In this document: piece after piece, positions 43,146-54,005 of the stretch
Layout: every line of letters starts with the position of its first letter
Numbering within the stretch: the stretch's first letter is position 1
Assembly: GCA_002786065.1 (NCBI GenBank)
Contig: NHNY01000001.1
Coordinates: forward strand, 1,488,001-1,552,000
From: Microcyclospora pomicola
Taxonomy: Eukaryota > Ascomycota > Dothideomycetes > Capnodiales
Length of the DNA stretch: 64,000 nt
Reading direction: 5' to 3'
Position numbers and translations under genes: made by a program
The notes under the pieces: model-generated
Databases searched by the model: none
What the model was told of the DNA's origin: nothing
What the model saw: only the letters and a program-made list of their open reading frames with translations

Positions 43146-44088
43146 AAGAGCCGGGTCACGGTCTCTCACGCTTTGGTACACAGCCGGAACGGATCCTTCT
43201 GAAAAGGATGGGACTGGAGCTGACAGCCATGCGAAGATAAGTATACGCAGAAGCCGGCACATGTGAGAAACAAAGATCGCTCAATCACTGCGTCAATGCG
43301 CTTGCTCTGAGTCTATGCAGACTTGATGGACGTATCGGTTGGCTCGAGTGCATGCTCGCCAGTCATTACTGTCAAGATCACCCTGATACCAGAGCTTTGT
43401 CTCTGGATCATGCGCGCCCGCAATCTGAAATGGGAGTTTGCCTCAAGGTAGCAGGAGCTCTACTCACGCATGCGGTCAAATCTGCTCGCATCCCCAACCC
43501 TATGGACTTTGTTATACCACCTTGTCGTGAGACATGAAGGATGCTATGTTAGCGAGTTCTTCTGGCAAGCAGTCGACTCTGAAGAAACCAAACTCTGGTG
43601 TGTTCGCATGCAAGGGCACGCCTTGTTCTGCTGGCCCACTCGCTGGCAATGGAGACTGAAGAACGAGTGAGAACACCATCCATTTTACAGCAATACCAGA
43701 GAACTGTAACGGAGAGCTCGGGGCTAAGCATACATATCTTTATGTATTTATGCTTCCAAATATCCGCCCAGGCCGTTGAAACGATAGGGCCGCAACGCTT
43801 CCTTGCATTTCCGACCCCACCAACCCACTTCGCGCGTCACTGAGCGGCTCACAGTCGATTGACGTGCAGTTGCCCCTCATTTTCACGGCCGCTGACGATG
43901 ACTTCACCTGTGATGGAAGCTTCTTCTGCTGTTGATCGCCATGATGATGCACGTGTTGCGCCATCATCTCAACATATACATACTCTGACCAGCCTCCAAA
44001 TTCAAATAAATCGATCCTCTTCCCCAGCTATCTGCGCCTACTGAACAGTCGTATCTCAATCACCCATCAACCGCATACTGTACCCATC
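43146..44088. other. intergenic, nothing recognised
   Basis: 943 bp between tandem genes. Short open frames only. It should include the THOC5-like 3' end and the promoter of the hydrolase gene. Confidence 0.45.
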
Positions 44089-44993
44089 ATGTCTACTGGA
44101 GTCGGAGTCTCATCATGCTGTCTCTCGGGCACCATCGCCCAGGGCACGCCCAAGGGTCGTGAAGAGATCATCAACGGAATGCCTACCTATGTAGCCGAGC
44201 CTGAGGACGGATCAAAGGCCAAGACGGTCGTGTTTCTCGTTGACAGTACGTCTCTTCCCTGCTCTTGTAACACTCATGATCTGACAGTATCTCAGTCTTC
44301 GGCTGGAAGCTCCCCAACGTGCGTCTGCTCGCCGATAACTATGCCAAAGCCGGTTTTACCGCCTACATTCCCGACGTTCACGAGGGCGATAGCATCGACG
44401 ATTCCTTCCTGCAAACCGTCGAGCCGCAACTGCCCCAACGCGAGGCTCTGACTCTGACCGAGAAAGCCACATCGACTGCCACCGTTGGCGCCACACTCGG
44501 TCCATGGCTGATCAAGCATCGCGAAGCTGTCGCACGTCCGCTCATCGAGAACTTCATCGACAAGGTGCGCTACATTCCCGGCACGGACAAGGTGGGTGCT
44601 ATCGGCTTCTGTTGGGGAGGACGGTACGCGCTGCTGGCCGGGCACAAGGCATTCAGCGCAGCCGAGGGCAAGGGCATTGACGCGGCGTACGCCTGCCACC
44701 CCTCGCTCGTGTCCATCCCCGCCGACTTCGAGGACATCGTCGTCCCAACCTCGTTCGCGCTTGGTGACAAAGACAGCCTGCTCGGTGAGGCCGAGGCCAA
44801 GCAGATCCAGGAAGTCATGGAGAAGAAGAAGCAGGGCGCCGAGTGGACCCCTCTCAAAGACAGTGAGGTTCGCATCTACGAAGACCAGGTGCACGGCTTC
44901 GCGCTGCGTGGCGACTGGAACAGCGAGAAGGACAAGAAGGCCATGGACGAGGCGGAGAAGCAGGGCATCGAGTGGTTCAAGCGCTTCTTGTAG
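44089..44993 (+). CDS. dienelactone hydrolase family protein (AIM2-like)
   Basis: Two exons, 44089-44245 and 44296-44993; 284 aa. The 50-nt intron (GTACGT/CTCAG) joins VVFLVD to IFGWKLPNVRLLAD, a typical DLH segment. It is an alpha/beta hydrolase using Cys-His-Asp. The nucleophile Cys is in GFCWGGRYA (about residue 157), the acid is in ALGDKDSLL, and His lies in DQVHGFALRGDW. An N-terminal segment, CCLSGTIAQGTPKGREEING, is usual for the eukaryotic form. Bacterial relatives open dienelactone in the chlorocatechol pathway; yeast Aim2 is a cytosolic homologue of unclear role. The physiological substrate here is not known. Codon use is strongly biased to C/G-ending codons, suggesting high expression. 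Confidence 0.9.
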
Positions 44994-45733
44994 ACTCGCT
45001 TTTCTTTCTCTTGCCTAGTGTTTGGCTTACAGAGTCATTCTCCACGACAGCATAGCACTAATCAGGTGAATGTCGAAATCATTCTCTGCCGCCACATTCG
45101 TCTTCCACCGTCCAGCACCATTCTCCACAAACAAGACCTGACTGTAACACATGTACGACAGTAACCAAGCGTCTTGTCGATGTTTGTCGTTGCACGAACG
45201 CGTTCCCCCTTCCCCTCTTTTCCCCTCTAATCCCCCCCCCCAACTGATCATCTCATGGCTGACTAGGTAAGCCCGCAATTCACCATTCAAGTTGTCTTGT
45301 ACGCGACTATGCGCGAGCGATCATCTTCCGACATATTCACCGGACAGCGACTCTGTCATCCAGAGCACTAGTCGGCCGTTCACAAGTTCCCATATCTTCC
45401 GCCGAGACGTCGAGGCATATCTCCCTTGCCGACCACTCTCAACTCATATGTTTTTGATTCCAGCCCATCAGGACGCTTCGCATCCTCGACTTGGCATCGT
45501 GGAACTGCCAACTTGTGTTTAGTGTCCAGCTCATCCTGCCTTCTACCAATCAGTTCCTCGGCCCTCGCCTCGACTCGATATCGAGGAACAACCACATTGC
45601 CTCTAGCTGTCTATTCTTGCATCAAATCTTCTAATACCCCTGACTCGACATCGAGAAGCAGGCCAAGCTGCCTCTCGCATCGAGCTCATCTGCTTCAAGC
45701 TTTATCACCAGTCTCAGGACCTCGACATCAGAA
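44994..45733. other. intergenic / leader with a C10 run
   Basis: 740 bp. It includes a run of ten C (45232-45241) and pyrimidine-rich sequence. An open frame at 45426-45767 partly overlaps the first exon of the next gene in a different reading frame and is not considered real. Confidence 0.45.
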
Positions 45734-46631
45734 ATGCAGACCTCTCGCGGAATCCGTGCAGGCATGATTGCCAAGGTAAGTCCATCCAGTTCTGACATGA
45801 AGAAGCAGCCGTCTCACTTTGCATGATCAGTGGTCCCACGAGAAGTCACCGCAACACAACGTTGATGTGCATTCGTCTCTTCACTTCCCTCCTCTCCCAA
45901 ATCCTAGGGACGCTACAACAAACACGAAGAAGGCGAAGAAGCCATCAGCGGCAAAACTTGCAAAATCTGCCAGAAACCCGACGAATGCACTCGACATCAT
46001 CCCCAAGCGCTCGGCCGTCGACGAGTTCTTCGGCTGTCCTGAGCTCGTGGCGCTCATGCTCCGACACCACACTGGCCACCGCGACTACTTCCTTCGATGG
46101 CAGCGCGTGAACAAGTTCTTCCACACCGTCATCAACAACGACCCTGGTATCGGGCGCCGGTTGAAGGTTCGTCCCATGCTTGACAGCGAGGTGCCGTCCG
46201 CGCGAGAGGATCGAGAACGACTTCTGGAGTCCCACCTCGAGTTTCTCATCTGGGCCCTGGAAGACCAGGTCGGCTACTATTTCATCGATCACTGCGGGAT
46301 TCGTGACGGGCATGACGAGCCGGACAGGTGCTACATCGATCTCGGCATCGGATACGACTATGAGGAGAAATTCAACACTCCACAGTGGACGGGACCGACG
46401 CGGAAACATGGGGCCTTCTACGACCCCGACGTCGAACAGACGTGGGCGAACGTCCGCCTGAGCCCGTTTCGGATCGCCGTGAGCATGCTTGTGTGGGGCC
46501 CTAGGGGGTTTGGATTCTCGGAGGACGCGACTCTCGGCGATGTGGTGAGAGCTTTGAAGAAATGTAACGCAGAGGAGGCCGCTTTGTTGGCCCAGATAGA
46601 ATTGGAAGAGCAGAATGCAGGGGTGGAGTGA
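45734..46631 (+). CDS. F-box-like fungal protein of unknown role
   Basis: Two exons, 45734-45775 and 45831-46631; 280 aa. The first exon codes MQTSRGIRAGMIAK and the 55-nt intron (GTAAGT, CTGAC branch, GATCAG) leads to WSHEKSPQHNVD. Residues about 15-75 are basic and low in complexity. Residues about 78-130 (VDEFFGCPELVALMLRHHTG, YFLRWQRVNKFFHTVINNDP) resemble the divergent F-box-like helices found in large families of dothideomycete proteins, where one helix carries the Leu/Arg pattern and the next RVNK-x-F. Downstream, ALEDQVGYYFIDHCGIRDGH and PFRIAVSMLVWGPRGFGFSE are not recognised. If F-box-like, it may be an SCF substrate adaptor. An alternative in-frame start without the intron lacks an ATG close by. 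Confidence 0.65.
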
Positions 46632-47428
46632 TTGGGGACGAGACGATCGAGGGCGAATGGAGGGTTTTGAGTGTACTCGGTTGCATAGGAGGCTTGCTAC
46701 GTTGGCTGGTGGCCACCTTTCCTTGCGCAGATGCAGATGCAGATGATGATAAAGACTAGGATGAATACGGCGCCTTCAGTCTCCAGACCAGTTCTTGTAG
46801 CTACGAAAGAATGACAGCATGTAATGCTCTCTCTTGTGTCCGTACAAGTCAAAGTGACCACTGTGTAGCGTATTTCATGGCCTTCGTAGCAAACCCTAAG
46901 CTACAGTATGTCGTCCAGCAGCACAGGACTCGATCACCAACCCATCTCCTAGACTCGGGTTCGAAACCAGAGTTTGGAGGGGGCGTACAACTTTGCTAGC
47001 GAGTCTAGATAGCTCCAACATGGCTATCCCAGTGACATAACCTTCAACGCGTGTCGAAATAAGCCTTGGGGTTCGAGTCACGTATCCTGACCACCTCTGC
47101 CTACGGGGAAACGCGCGGACAGCATTACATGCCTCATACTCGTGTTCACAGCATGGAGACGTATGTGGATCCATTAATCAAGAAATCTCAAGCTCAATTG
47201 TGCCCTGAAGTATTGAATTGCGTCGCGCTTGGTGCTTTCCCTCAATAACTCCTTGAATATGCAGTCAATGCAAATACATCGTCGCATCCCACATATCCTA
47301 CAAGTCTTCGCACTCGTCGCGTAATGACGCGAAGAGACATATGAACTCCATGCGGCTTCCCAACCTCATCCTGTCTTCCCATCATGCTAGACCCCCTATA
47401 CTCCCCGTGATCCCCCAGTCCTCATGAT
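46632..47428. other. convergent intergenic region
   Basis: 797 bp between two converging genes, including (GCAGAT)3 at 46727-46744. T-arm-like strings (GGGTTCGAAACC at about 46958; GGTTCGAGTC at about 47071) lack the rest of a tRNA fold and are not called. Confidence 0.45.
46727..46744. repeat. (GCAGAT)3 hexanucleotide repeat
   Basis: Three perfect 6-bp units, followed by GATGAT. Confidence 0.85.
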
Positions 47429-49594
47429 TCATCGCACATAACTCGCACTGAGATTAGCAAACGCGTCCGGACTCTGCCTGCCACCGCGACCGAGCCCGAG
47501 GAAGTCGACGCTCTCGTTACTGACGTGTCGAGGGACATTGTACGCGGATGGTGGTTGCGATGCTGACGGAGGGGCACCGAAGGGATTCATACTGGTCACG
47601 GGCATGGTCGCGCTACGCTGAGGTAAGACCTGTTGTGAACCGTCTTCAGGCAGAGTCTGGAGGGGCTGGAACGGAGAGCTTGGCTGCTGGTGTCCGTAGA
47701 GAGCCATGATGGAATTCTTGTCGTGACGTGTGGGTTGCACGTAGAGTTGTTGGGGCATTGGAGGCGCTTGATGCTGTACCTGTTGCTGTGTCTGGTACGG
47801 CATGCCAGTTTGCTGCGGTAGCATCTGCGGTGGCTGTGCTGGGGGCTGTTGGTATGGGTTCTGGCCATTGAAAGGGGAGAACGACTGAGCTGGTACTTGC
47901 TGAGTTTGCTGTGGTACTTGGCTCTGCTGCTGTAGGGGAGGTTGCTGGTAAGGGTTCTGATTGTTGAATGGAGAGAAGGATTGTGCTTGCTGTGGCGGAG
48001 TCGGTGCCGGCGCTTGCTGATTTTGGTATTGTACCTGGTTCTGTGGTGTGAAGTATTCCGGTTGGTTGCCGTAGATGGGCGCAGGTGACTGGGTTGTGAA
48101 TTGTTGGAACGTGCCCTGTTGCTGCCATGGCACACCGAATGGGTTGGTGCCATGTTGTTTCATAGCAGCTTGACTCTGCTGCTGTTGTTGCTGTTGCTGC
48201 GGCTGCGGCGGAGGTGGTGAAGCAGTCTGCACCGGCTGTGCCCATGGGTGACTCGGTGCGAACACTTGGGATCGCGAAGCGCGAAGAAAGGGGTTGGCCG
48301 AAGGTGCTGTTTCTGGCGCCGGAGCTTGCTGTTGGTATTGCTGGCCGTATATGGAGGTCGTTGCTGGCTGCTGTGGCACTTGCTGTGTCTGCCACGGATT
48401 CGAAGGGGTCTGAGATATCTCATTTTGGTATGATGACCACTGGTGAGCCGCCTGTTGACCATATTGTTGTGTTGCTGGTCCTGTCTGCGATAGCTGCATA
48501 GATTGAAAGTTGTCCACTAGGCTTTGTTCTGGCAGCGGCGGAGGATGTGGTGCTGTCTGGCTAAGGAAGGGGTTCCACGAGTTTGACGGCGGACCAGCGG
48601 ATTGCGAGCGCGGTGGAATTGCGCTAGGTGCTGGCTGAGTTACAGCTCGTTGCGTAACGCTCTCCTGCACCGCCCATGGATCAGTCCTCGATTTCACCGG
48701 CTCAGGCTGTCTCGTCTTCTCTATGCTCAGACCTTGCACGCTTGGACTGCTCGCTGAGACAGGGGTCATTGTCCTCGGCACAGGCTTCGTGCCCTCGCCC
48801 AAGCGCACCAATGTCTCCACAGCTCGATCCACATTGCCATCCGACTTCTTCAGAATCTCGGTGTTGCGCTTGTTGTCCGGGAATCCCATATCTCGGAGGT
48901 AGGTGAGTTTAGCATCGAAATTGTTCGCCACACTTGTGATCCTCATGCCGAAAAGCTGACTCGGCTTGTTTGGCCTCGTGGGGCTCGGAACCTCAGAGGA
49001 ACGGTCATTGCTAGTGTAGACTGGCGAGATAGGTGGCGTGAAGCGATCTTGCTTCTGGGTTCGAGGAAACGAGGAGCTCGAAGAGCGAAGACTGAATCCG
49101 AACTTCTTCCCAGGCTTAGGGGGTAATGCTGCCGGCTCTTCGCTCCACGATCCTGTACTGCCGGTGTTTTGTCGCGTTGGTGCCGGTGTCTGGACTGCAC
49201 TGCCTCCCGAGAACGCTCGTTGCTCATATTTCTGACGAATGTACTTCTCCACCGCCGCGTCGACTTCATCGATGTCCACGGGTATCTGCGCCTTGACGTT
49301 TCGCGGGTTGAACAGCTGATTGCCCACCACATTCCCTACACTTTTCATATTGTCGACCTGATCATTGCTCCAACTATCCATGCTCAGGCTCTTGACCTTC
49401 GAGATGTGCGTACCCAGCTTGCGGTGAAGTGCTGCGCAACGCATGCACAGAAAGAGCCCTAAATTCCAGCTGGCCCATCCTGGATTCTTCGCACCACAGT
49501 CGGCGCATTTGTCGTTGCCCGGTACGGTTCGGATCAGGTCTTGCAGCTGTCGCTCGTTACGCGCCTGCTGGCGTTTCGACATGGTGCTCGCCAT
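47429..49594 (-). CDS. GTS1: ArfGAP with UBA and Q-rich tail (GTS1-like)
   Basis: Single exon, 721 aa. The ArfGAP domain lies at about 10-125 with the zinc finger C-x2-C-x16-C-x2-C (CADCGAKNPGWASWNLG then FLCMRC) and the arginine finger in CAALHRKLG; it activates GTP hydrolysis by Arf in vesicle traffic. A UBA domain lies near 235-280 (LRDMGFPDNKRNTEILKKSD, GNVDRAVETLVRLGEG). The remaining 400 residues are Pro/Gln-rich, with runs such as QPQQQQQQQQSQ and repeated FSPFNxQNPYQQPP units. ArfGAP, then UBA, then Gln-rich tail is the order seen in yeast Gts1. The repetitive tail likely mediates assembly and is poorly conserved. Two Met (1 and 5) could serve as start; Met5 gives MSKRQQARNERQ. Confidence 0.9.
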   Translation of the reverse strand: MASTMSKRQQARNERQLQDLIRTVPGNDKCADCGAKNPGWASWNLGLFLCMRCAALHRKLGTHISKVKSLSMDSWSNDQVDNMKSVGNVVGNQLFNPRNVKAQIPVDIDEVDAAVEKYIRQKYEQRAFSGGSAVQTPAPTRQNTGSTGSWSEEPAALPPKPGKKFGFSLRSSSSSFPRTQKQDRFTPPISPVYTSNDRSSEVPSPTRPNKPSQLFGMRITSVANNFDAKLTYLRDMGFPDNKRNTEILKKSDGNVDRAVETLVRLGEGTKPVPRTMTPVSASSPSVQGLSIEKTRQPEPVKSRTDPWAVQESVTQRAVTQPAPSAIPPRSQSAGPPSNSWNPFLSQTAPHPPPLPEQSLVDNFQSMQLSQTGPATQQYGQQAAHQWSSYQNEISQTPSNPWQTQQVPQQPATTSIYGQQYQQQAPAPETAPSANPFLRASRSQVFAPSHPWAQPVQTASPPPPQPQQQQQQQQSQAAMKQHGTNPFGVPWQQQGTFQQFTTQSPAPIYGNQPEYFTPQNQVQYQNQQAPAPTPPQQAQSFSPFNNQNPYQQPPLQQQSQVPQQTQQVPAQSFSPFNGQNPYQQPPAQPPQMLPQQTGMPYQTQQQVQHQAPPMPQQLYVQPTRHDKNSIMALYGHQQPSSPFQPLQTLPEDGSQQVLPQRSATMPVTSMNPFGAPPSASQPPSAYNVPRHVSNESVDFLGLGRGGRQSPDAFANLSASYVR

Positions 49595-51997
49595 GTTGTG
49601 CGCTGGTCGACGTGGTTGCCACGAGAAAGTGAAAGGCTGTGATCGGATCGCACGGCTGGGGTCTGCAGGGTATCAATGGCGGATGACAGCGAGCGGCAGA
49701 ACGCGACGTTGACATGGGGTTGTTGAAGCCTCCAGAACAGTCGCGTACGTAGCGATATATCGTAAGTAGAATGACCAGACTGATCCGTCAGCCATGCGCA
49801 GCTAGTAGAGGATGAGCGAGGGTTCTTCTGGTGTCGCGTGAAATGACCCCAGGAGATGACGCCCAACCACGTTGGTGAAACTTACTGCTACACGTAAAAG
49901 TCAAGCTCTAGCGTCATTACGGTCAAACTTGTAGTTCTAGTATATGTACTCGCCACACGAGGGGTGAGAAGACTCGATCTTAGACTCGAGTGATTTTCGG
50001 CTACGTTACGCAAATGAACAGCACGACTACACACACGGGAGGCACGAATCTGTATTGAGTGGTTGCTGCTTGACATGCACCGCATCCGGAACAAGCAATT
50101 GCGTGCAGTCCCCTGTAGATCGACGCGAAATTCTACCTTCTTCGGCCAGTCTGATATCTCATATTGAGGCTCTCATCAGCTGCAGCATGGTTTAAGAGAT
50201 TTGATGTGACTTGCAGAGACATGGATGTATAGCGGATAGGCCGGATGAACCGTGAGCAGTCTCCTAGCAAATGCTCTCGGCCCTAGCACTCGCTCAACTT
50301 GGTAGCAGTACGGTCTTCAAGACTGTTGGAAGATGTTTCGGATTGTCCAAAGGGCTACAGCTCTCTCGTAACACTTTGAACCTGACCATGAACAGCGATG
50401 AGCAGTTTCGTGTGCTATAGCTGACGAAATGCTGTCAGTAGAAGAGATTGAGTCTCTCGAGTTACTTCTAAGTGGGCCACACTTTTGACTGGCAGGAATG
50501 TGGCTCGTCCTGTGCAGGAGTGTGCTCCTAAGATCTGGTTGTCGAACGCACCCAAACACGTTTCAGAAGAGAAGATCAATTATGGGTATCTTCATTCCTC
50601 CAACATCATCCAGCCTGCCGTCACAGATGAAGGGTTCTTGGACGCGTCGTGAAGCCACCAAGTCCATGCCATCAGTCTTGGGTTGTTCACTAGACACGAC
50701 AACCTACACATCGCTTCCCTAGGCAGTATGTATGCAACAATCCAACAAGGACATCAAACAGAGAGATGTGAGGCAAAACGCAGGTGACTACCTCAGCCAC
50801 AGAATGGGCATGGGGACTGACAAAAGAGACCCCAGCCGGCGTGACGAGCCTAAAAGCGCCTCTGATTCCTTCTCGGACGCCAACATGACCAAGCCCGCCC
50901 ATGAAGAACTCCGTTGCAGAAGCCCGGGTCAGACGGTTGATTTATGGGTTCGGTATATAGTGTGTGGGGAGAGAAGAAGGAGAGAAGAGAGAGAGGGAGA
51001 GAAGCACACGAGCGATATACCGTCCATCATGCCGAAGCGGAGGCCAAGCCGAGGCGGAACGCGACGCGCTCCCGTGCTAGTCTAGCGGGGATTTTCTCGA
51101 GGTGATGTGTTATAAATTTCATGCTCTTCTTCCTTTACCTTATCGTGCTACATCTTTCACAATGCGTTCACGCAAGCTGGCAATTGGCATTTATTCGAGC
51201 TCTCAGCCTGCTACTCGTTTCTAGCAGCAAGACGACCAGCTCCCAAACCCGCCAAGTCTAGCTGTTTCCTTTTACTACACCATCTATTTCTTCATCTTCG
51301 CAATCCATGCTCTGATCAGCTCATTCTCCTCCTCCCCGCCTCTCCCACATCTAACCCACCCTCTGCATCTCCCTCCAATCCCCTCCCACCCCTCCCCACG
51401 ATTATTTTGCCGGCATCCAAGCTGCTCCACCATAGCTTGCGAAGCTCTTCACCAATCCGTGGCAGAGCGAGTTCTCCTCCCTTGGCGCAGGCGCGGCGTC
51501 TGCCATTAATACTTCGGCAAATCCGGCGGCGCCGCACTGTGTCTTTGGGGGGGACGGTGAAATAAGCAGCACCGTCGTCTTCTCCACCCTTCTGCGCCGA
51601 GATCAGCATCTCTTTACCGAGTGCGAGCGAGCGGGAGGACTTTTAATATGGGACGTACATATCTACAATGATGGGTCTAGCTGGTGGCAGGGAGCGAAGA
51701 CGGGAGCCTGTCGGGCAAGACAAGCCAGGCTAGGACTGTCGAGGGCACTTCGCGGAAAGACTTGATTTGAACTGGGGTAATGGAAATGGTTTGGAGTTGC
51801 ACTATGCGATTGAGTCTCAATGGCTACGTGCTAGGTAGCGGACATCAGGAAGGTCATTACTGACTACCGTCTATATCAATCCACACATCCACATCTATAT
51901 CGTATCGTATCTCGTCCCTCGAGATCTGCCTTGAAGCAAACCTGAACTCCAAACAAGATCATATCGCAAGTGACGCTCACAAGTGCTAGCAGCAAAA
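49595..51997. other. 2.4 kb gene-poor region
   Basis: Between the start of GTS1-like and the 3' end of the amino-acid permease. Open frames are below 120 codons. A purine tract at 50966-51004 and a nearby TATATA could mark a promoter for a small minus-strand transcript starting near 50902, but the product has no recognisable domain. No repeat family or RNA gene seen. Confidence 0.4.
50966..51004. repeat. GA-rich purine tract
   Basis: 39 bp of only G and A on the + strand, flanked by GTGTG and a TATATA. Confidence 0.85.
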
Positions 51998-54005
51998 TCA
52001 ACACAAAAACTTGTACGCCTTCTTCCATGGCGGCCACAAAGCTTTCTCCGCTCGTTCCTCGGCAACCAGCTCGGAGATGTTCAGATCGCGGATACCCGTA
52101 TGCAAGTTCATGTTGCGGCTCCGGACGAATGGGGTCTGCTTCCAGATCTTCCACACCACGTAGCTGACCACCACGATGGGTGCGGCGAGATACGCTTGGA
52201 AGAAGTTGATGATGAGCTCGCTGGTTGTCATGTCGGCGTAGCCGATGGGCCACGCGCCAGTCTGTACGGAGACATAAGTCAGTCGAAAAGCTTGAATGCG
52301 GTGTATACGACAGGATACAGGAAGAGATAGAGGGAGGGAAGAGGGTGACTTACCCAGAACTGCGCGACCAAGATGAGGATGTTGAAGATGAACCCGACCC
52401 ATGAGCCAATGAGGCCTGGCTGGCTGGTGAACGCCAGTTCGTCCAAGGTATGGCCCTGCTTCTTCCAGCCAGATCGGAAGCGGATGTGTGCAAGACAGAT
52501 ACTGCCCCAGGTGAAGATCGACGACAGACCAGAGAGGGCCAGCATCCAGTTGAACGCGTCTTTCTCATAATGTGATCCAGCGAAGAAGGCAAGGAAACCA
52601 AAGACAGAAGCCACGGCAATCGCGATGATGGGTCGGCCTTTGCGGTCAATGTATGCCAGAAATCGGGGGGCTTGGTTCTGCTCGGCGAGAGCGGCGAGTG
52701 TGCGAGAGCTGCCGTAGACCGAAGAGTTACCGACGGAGAGGACGGCGATCATGATCACGACATTGAACACCGAGGGCAGACCCGTGATGCCAGCGTTTCT
52801 GATGGCAATGACGAAGGGCGAGGCAGAGGCATCCGCAGAAGACGTGCCGCTCAGGAGATTTGGATCCGTGTAAGGGACGAGCAGTCCGACAATGGTGAGA
52901 GATAGGATGTAGAACAGTGTGATTCTCCAGAACACCTGCTTGACAGCTGTAGGAAGCGACTTGCGTGGGTTCTCTGTCTCGGCTGCAGCAAGACCGACCT
53001 GTGATCTGAGTCAGTACATGTAAACAGTCCAATCATGGTGTGGCCGACTTACCAGTTCAGTCCCGGAGAAGGCAAAAGCCGCAGTGACGAAGGTTGAGCA
53101 TAGCCCTTTGAACCCGTTGTTGAAGGCGCCAGGGTCGTGCCATAGCTTACCCCCAATATAACCGCCATCGGGGCCAGCACCGCAATTCAGAATAATGCCG
53201 AGGATGATGAAGCCGACGACAGCAACAACCTTGATGATGGCGAAGATGAACTCGGCCTCGCCGTACCCTTTGACGCCGAACAGATTGATCGCAATGATGA
53301 AGAAGAGAAAAATGGCGACAAAGGCGTTATTATTGATGGATCCATTTGTCCAGAAGTTGATCGTGATGGTCGCAGAGACTATCTCCAGGGGCAGAACAAC
53401 AAGCCATTGCATGGCGTAGCTAGAGACATTGAATTAGCACTCAATACTGCGTATCGGACTTGGGACTGGCGTGACACTCACTTCCAGCCCATAGCGAAAC
53501 CCCAAGCAGGGTCTAGAAATCGAGTCGAGTAGACAGAAAATGACCCAGCGACTGGGAACAGCACGGCCATCTCACCCAGCGCATGCACAGTGCAGTACAT
53601 CATGCCTCCAATCAGGACGAATGCAATGAGCACACTTGCAGGTCCGCCACTCGCGAGAGCGCTACCACTGCCGACAAACAGACCGGTGCCGATCGAGCCT
53701 CCGATAGCAATCATCTGTAGATGCCGTCCCTTCAGTGAGCGCGTCAAGGGTGAACTGGCCGTGTTGGTCGCGGCATCTTCGACATCGTAGGCCTTGCCAT
53801 CAGCGCCGTCAGACCGTCGGGGCGTCGCATGCGCGTTCGGATCACGCTTGAAACTGTCGAGGAAGCGTGCGTTCCATGCGCCCTTGTGCGGTGCGTGAGT
53901 GCCGTACTCGATGGGGTAGTCCGACGCATAATCGCTGGACGGACCAGTCGGCGAGTACTCGTCTTTGCTTATGTGCTTGTGGTCGCCATGGTCCTGGAGC
54001 TCCAT
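51998..54005 (-). CDS. amino-acid permease (YAT/GAP1-type, APC superfamily)
   Basis: Four exons: 54005-53482, 53419-53053, 52998-52354 and 52261-51998; 599 aa. Introns are 62, 54 and 92 nt, with GTGAGT or GTAAGT donors. Phase is kept at all joints (MGWNYAMQWLVVLPLE, TELVGLAAAETENPRK, AQFWTGAWPIGYADM). It should be a plasma-membrane proton symporter for amino acids. The cytosolic N-terminus (about 1-95) is acidic, with Lys residues that could take ubiquitin. Twelve membrane spans follow, starting RHLQMIAIGGSIGTGLFVGSG, the hallmark of this family, then GGPASVLIAFVLIGGMMYCT. The C-terminus ends in a charged cytosolic tail (EERAEKALWPPWKKAYKFLC) like that of Gap1/Dip5 relatives. Substrate range cannot be told. 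It diverges from no close neighbour; upstream lies 2 kb of non-coding DNA. Confidence 0.93.

Noticed and set aside
46900-47080. T-arm-like strings GGGTTCGAAACC and GGTTCGAGTC
   Set aside because: T stems mispair, no matching acceptor stem or A-box lies upstream, and the reverse strand does not fold either.
47596-48462. Long overlapping open frames beneath the ArfGAP tail
   Set aside because: They arise because CAG/CAA-rich coding DNA is open in other frames; translations are Ser/Thr/His-rich noise.
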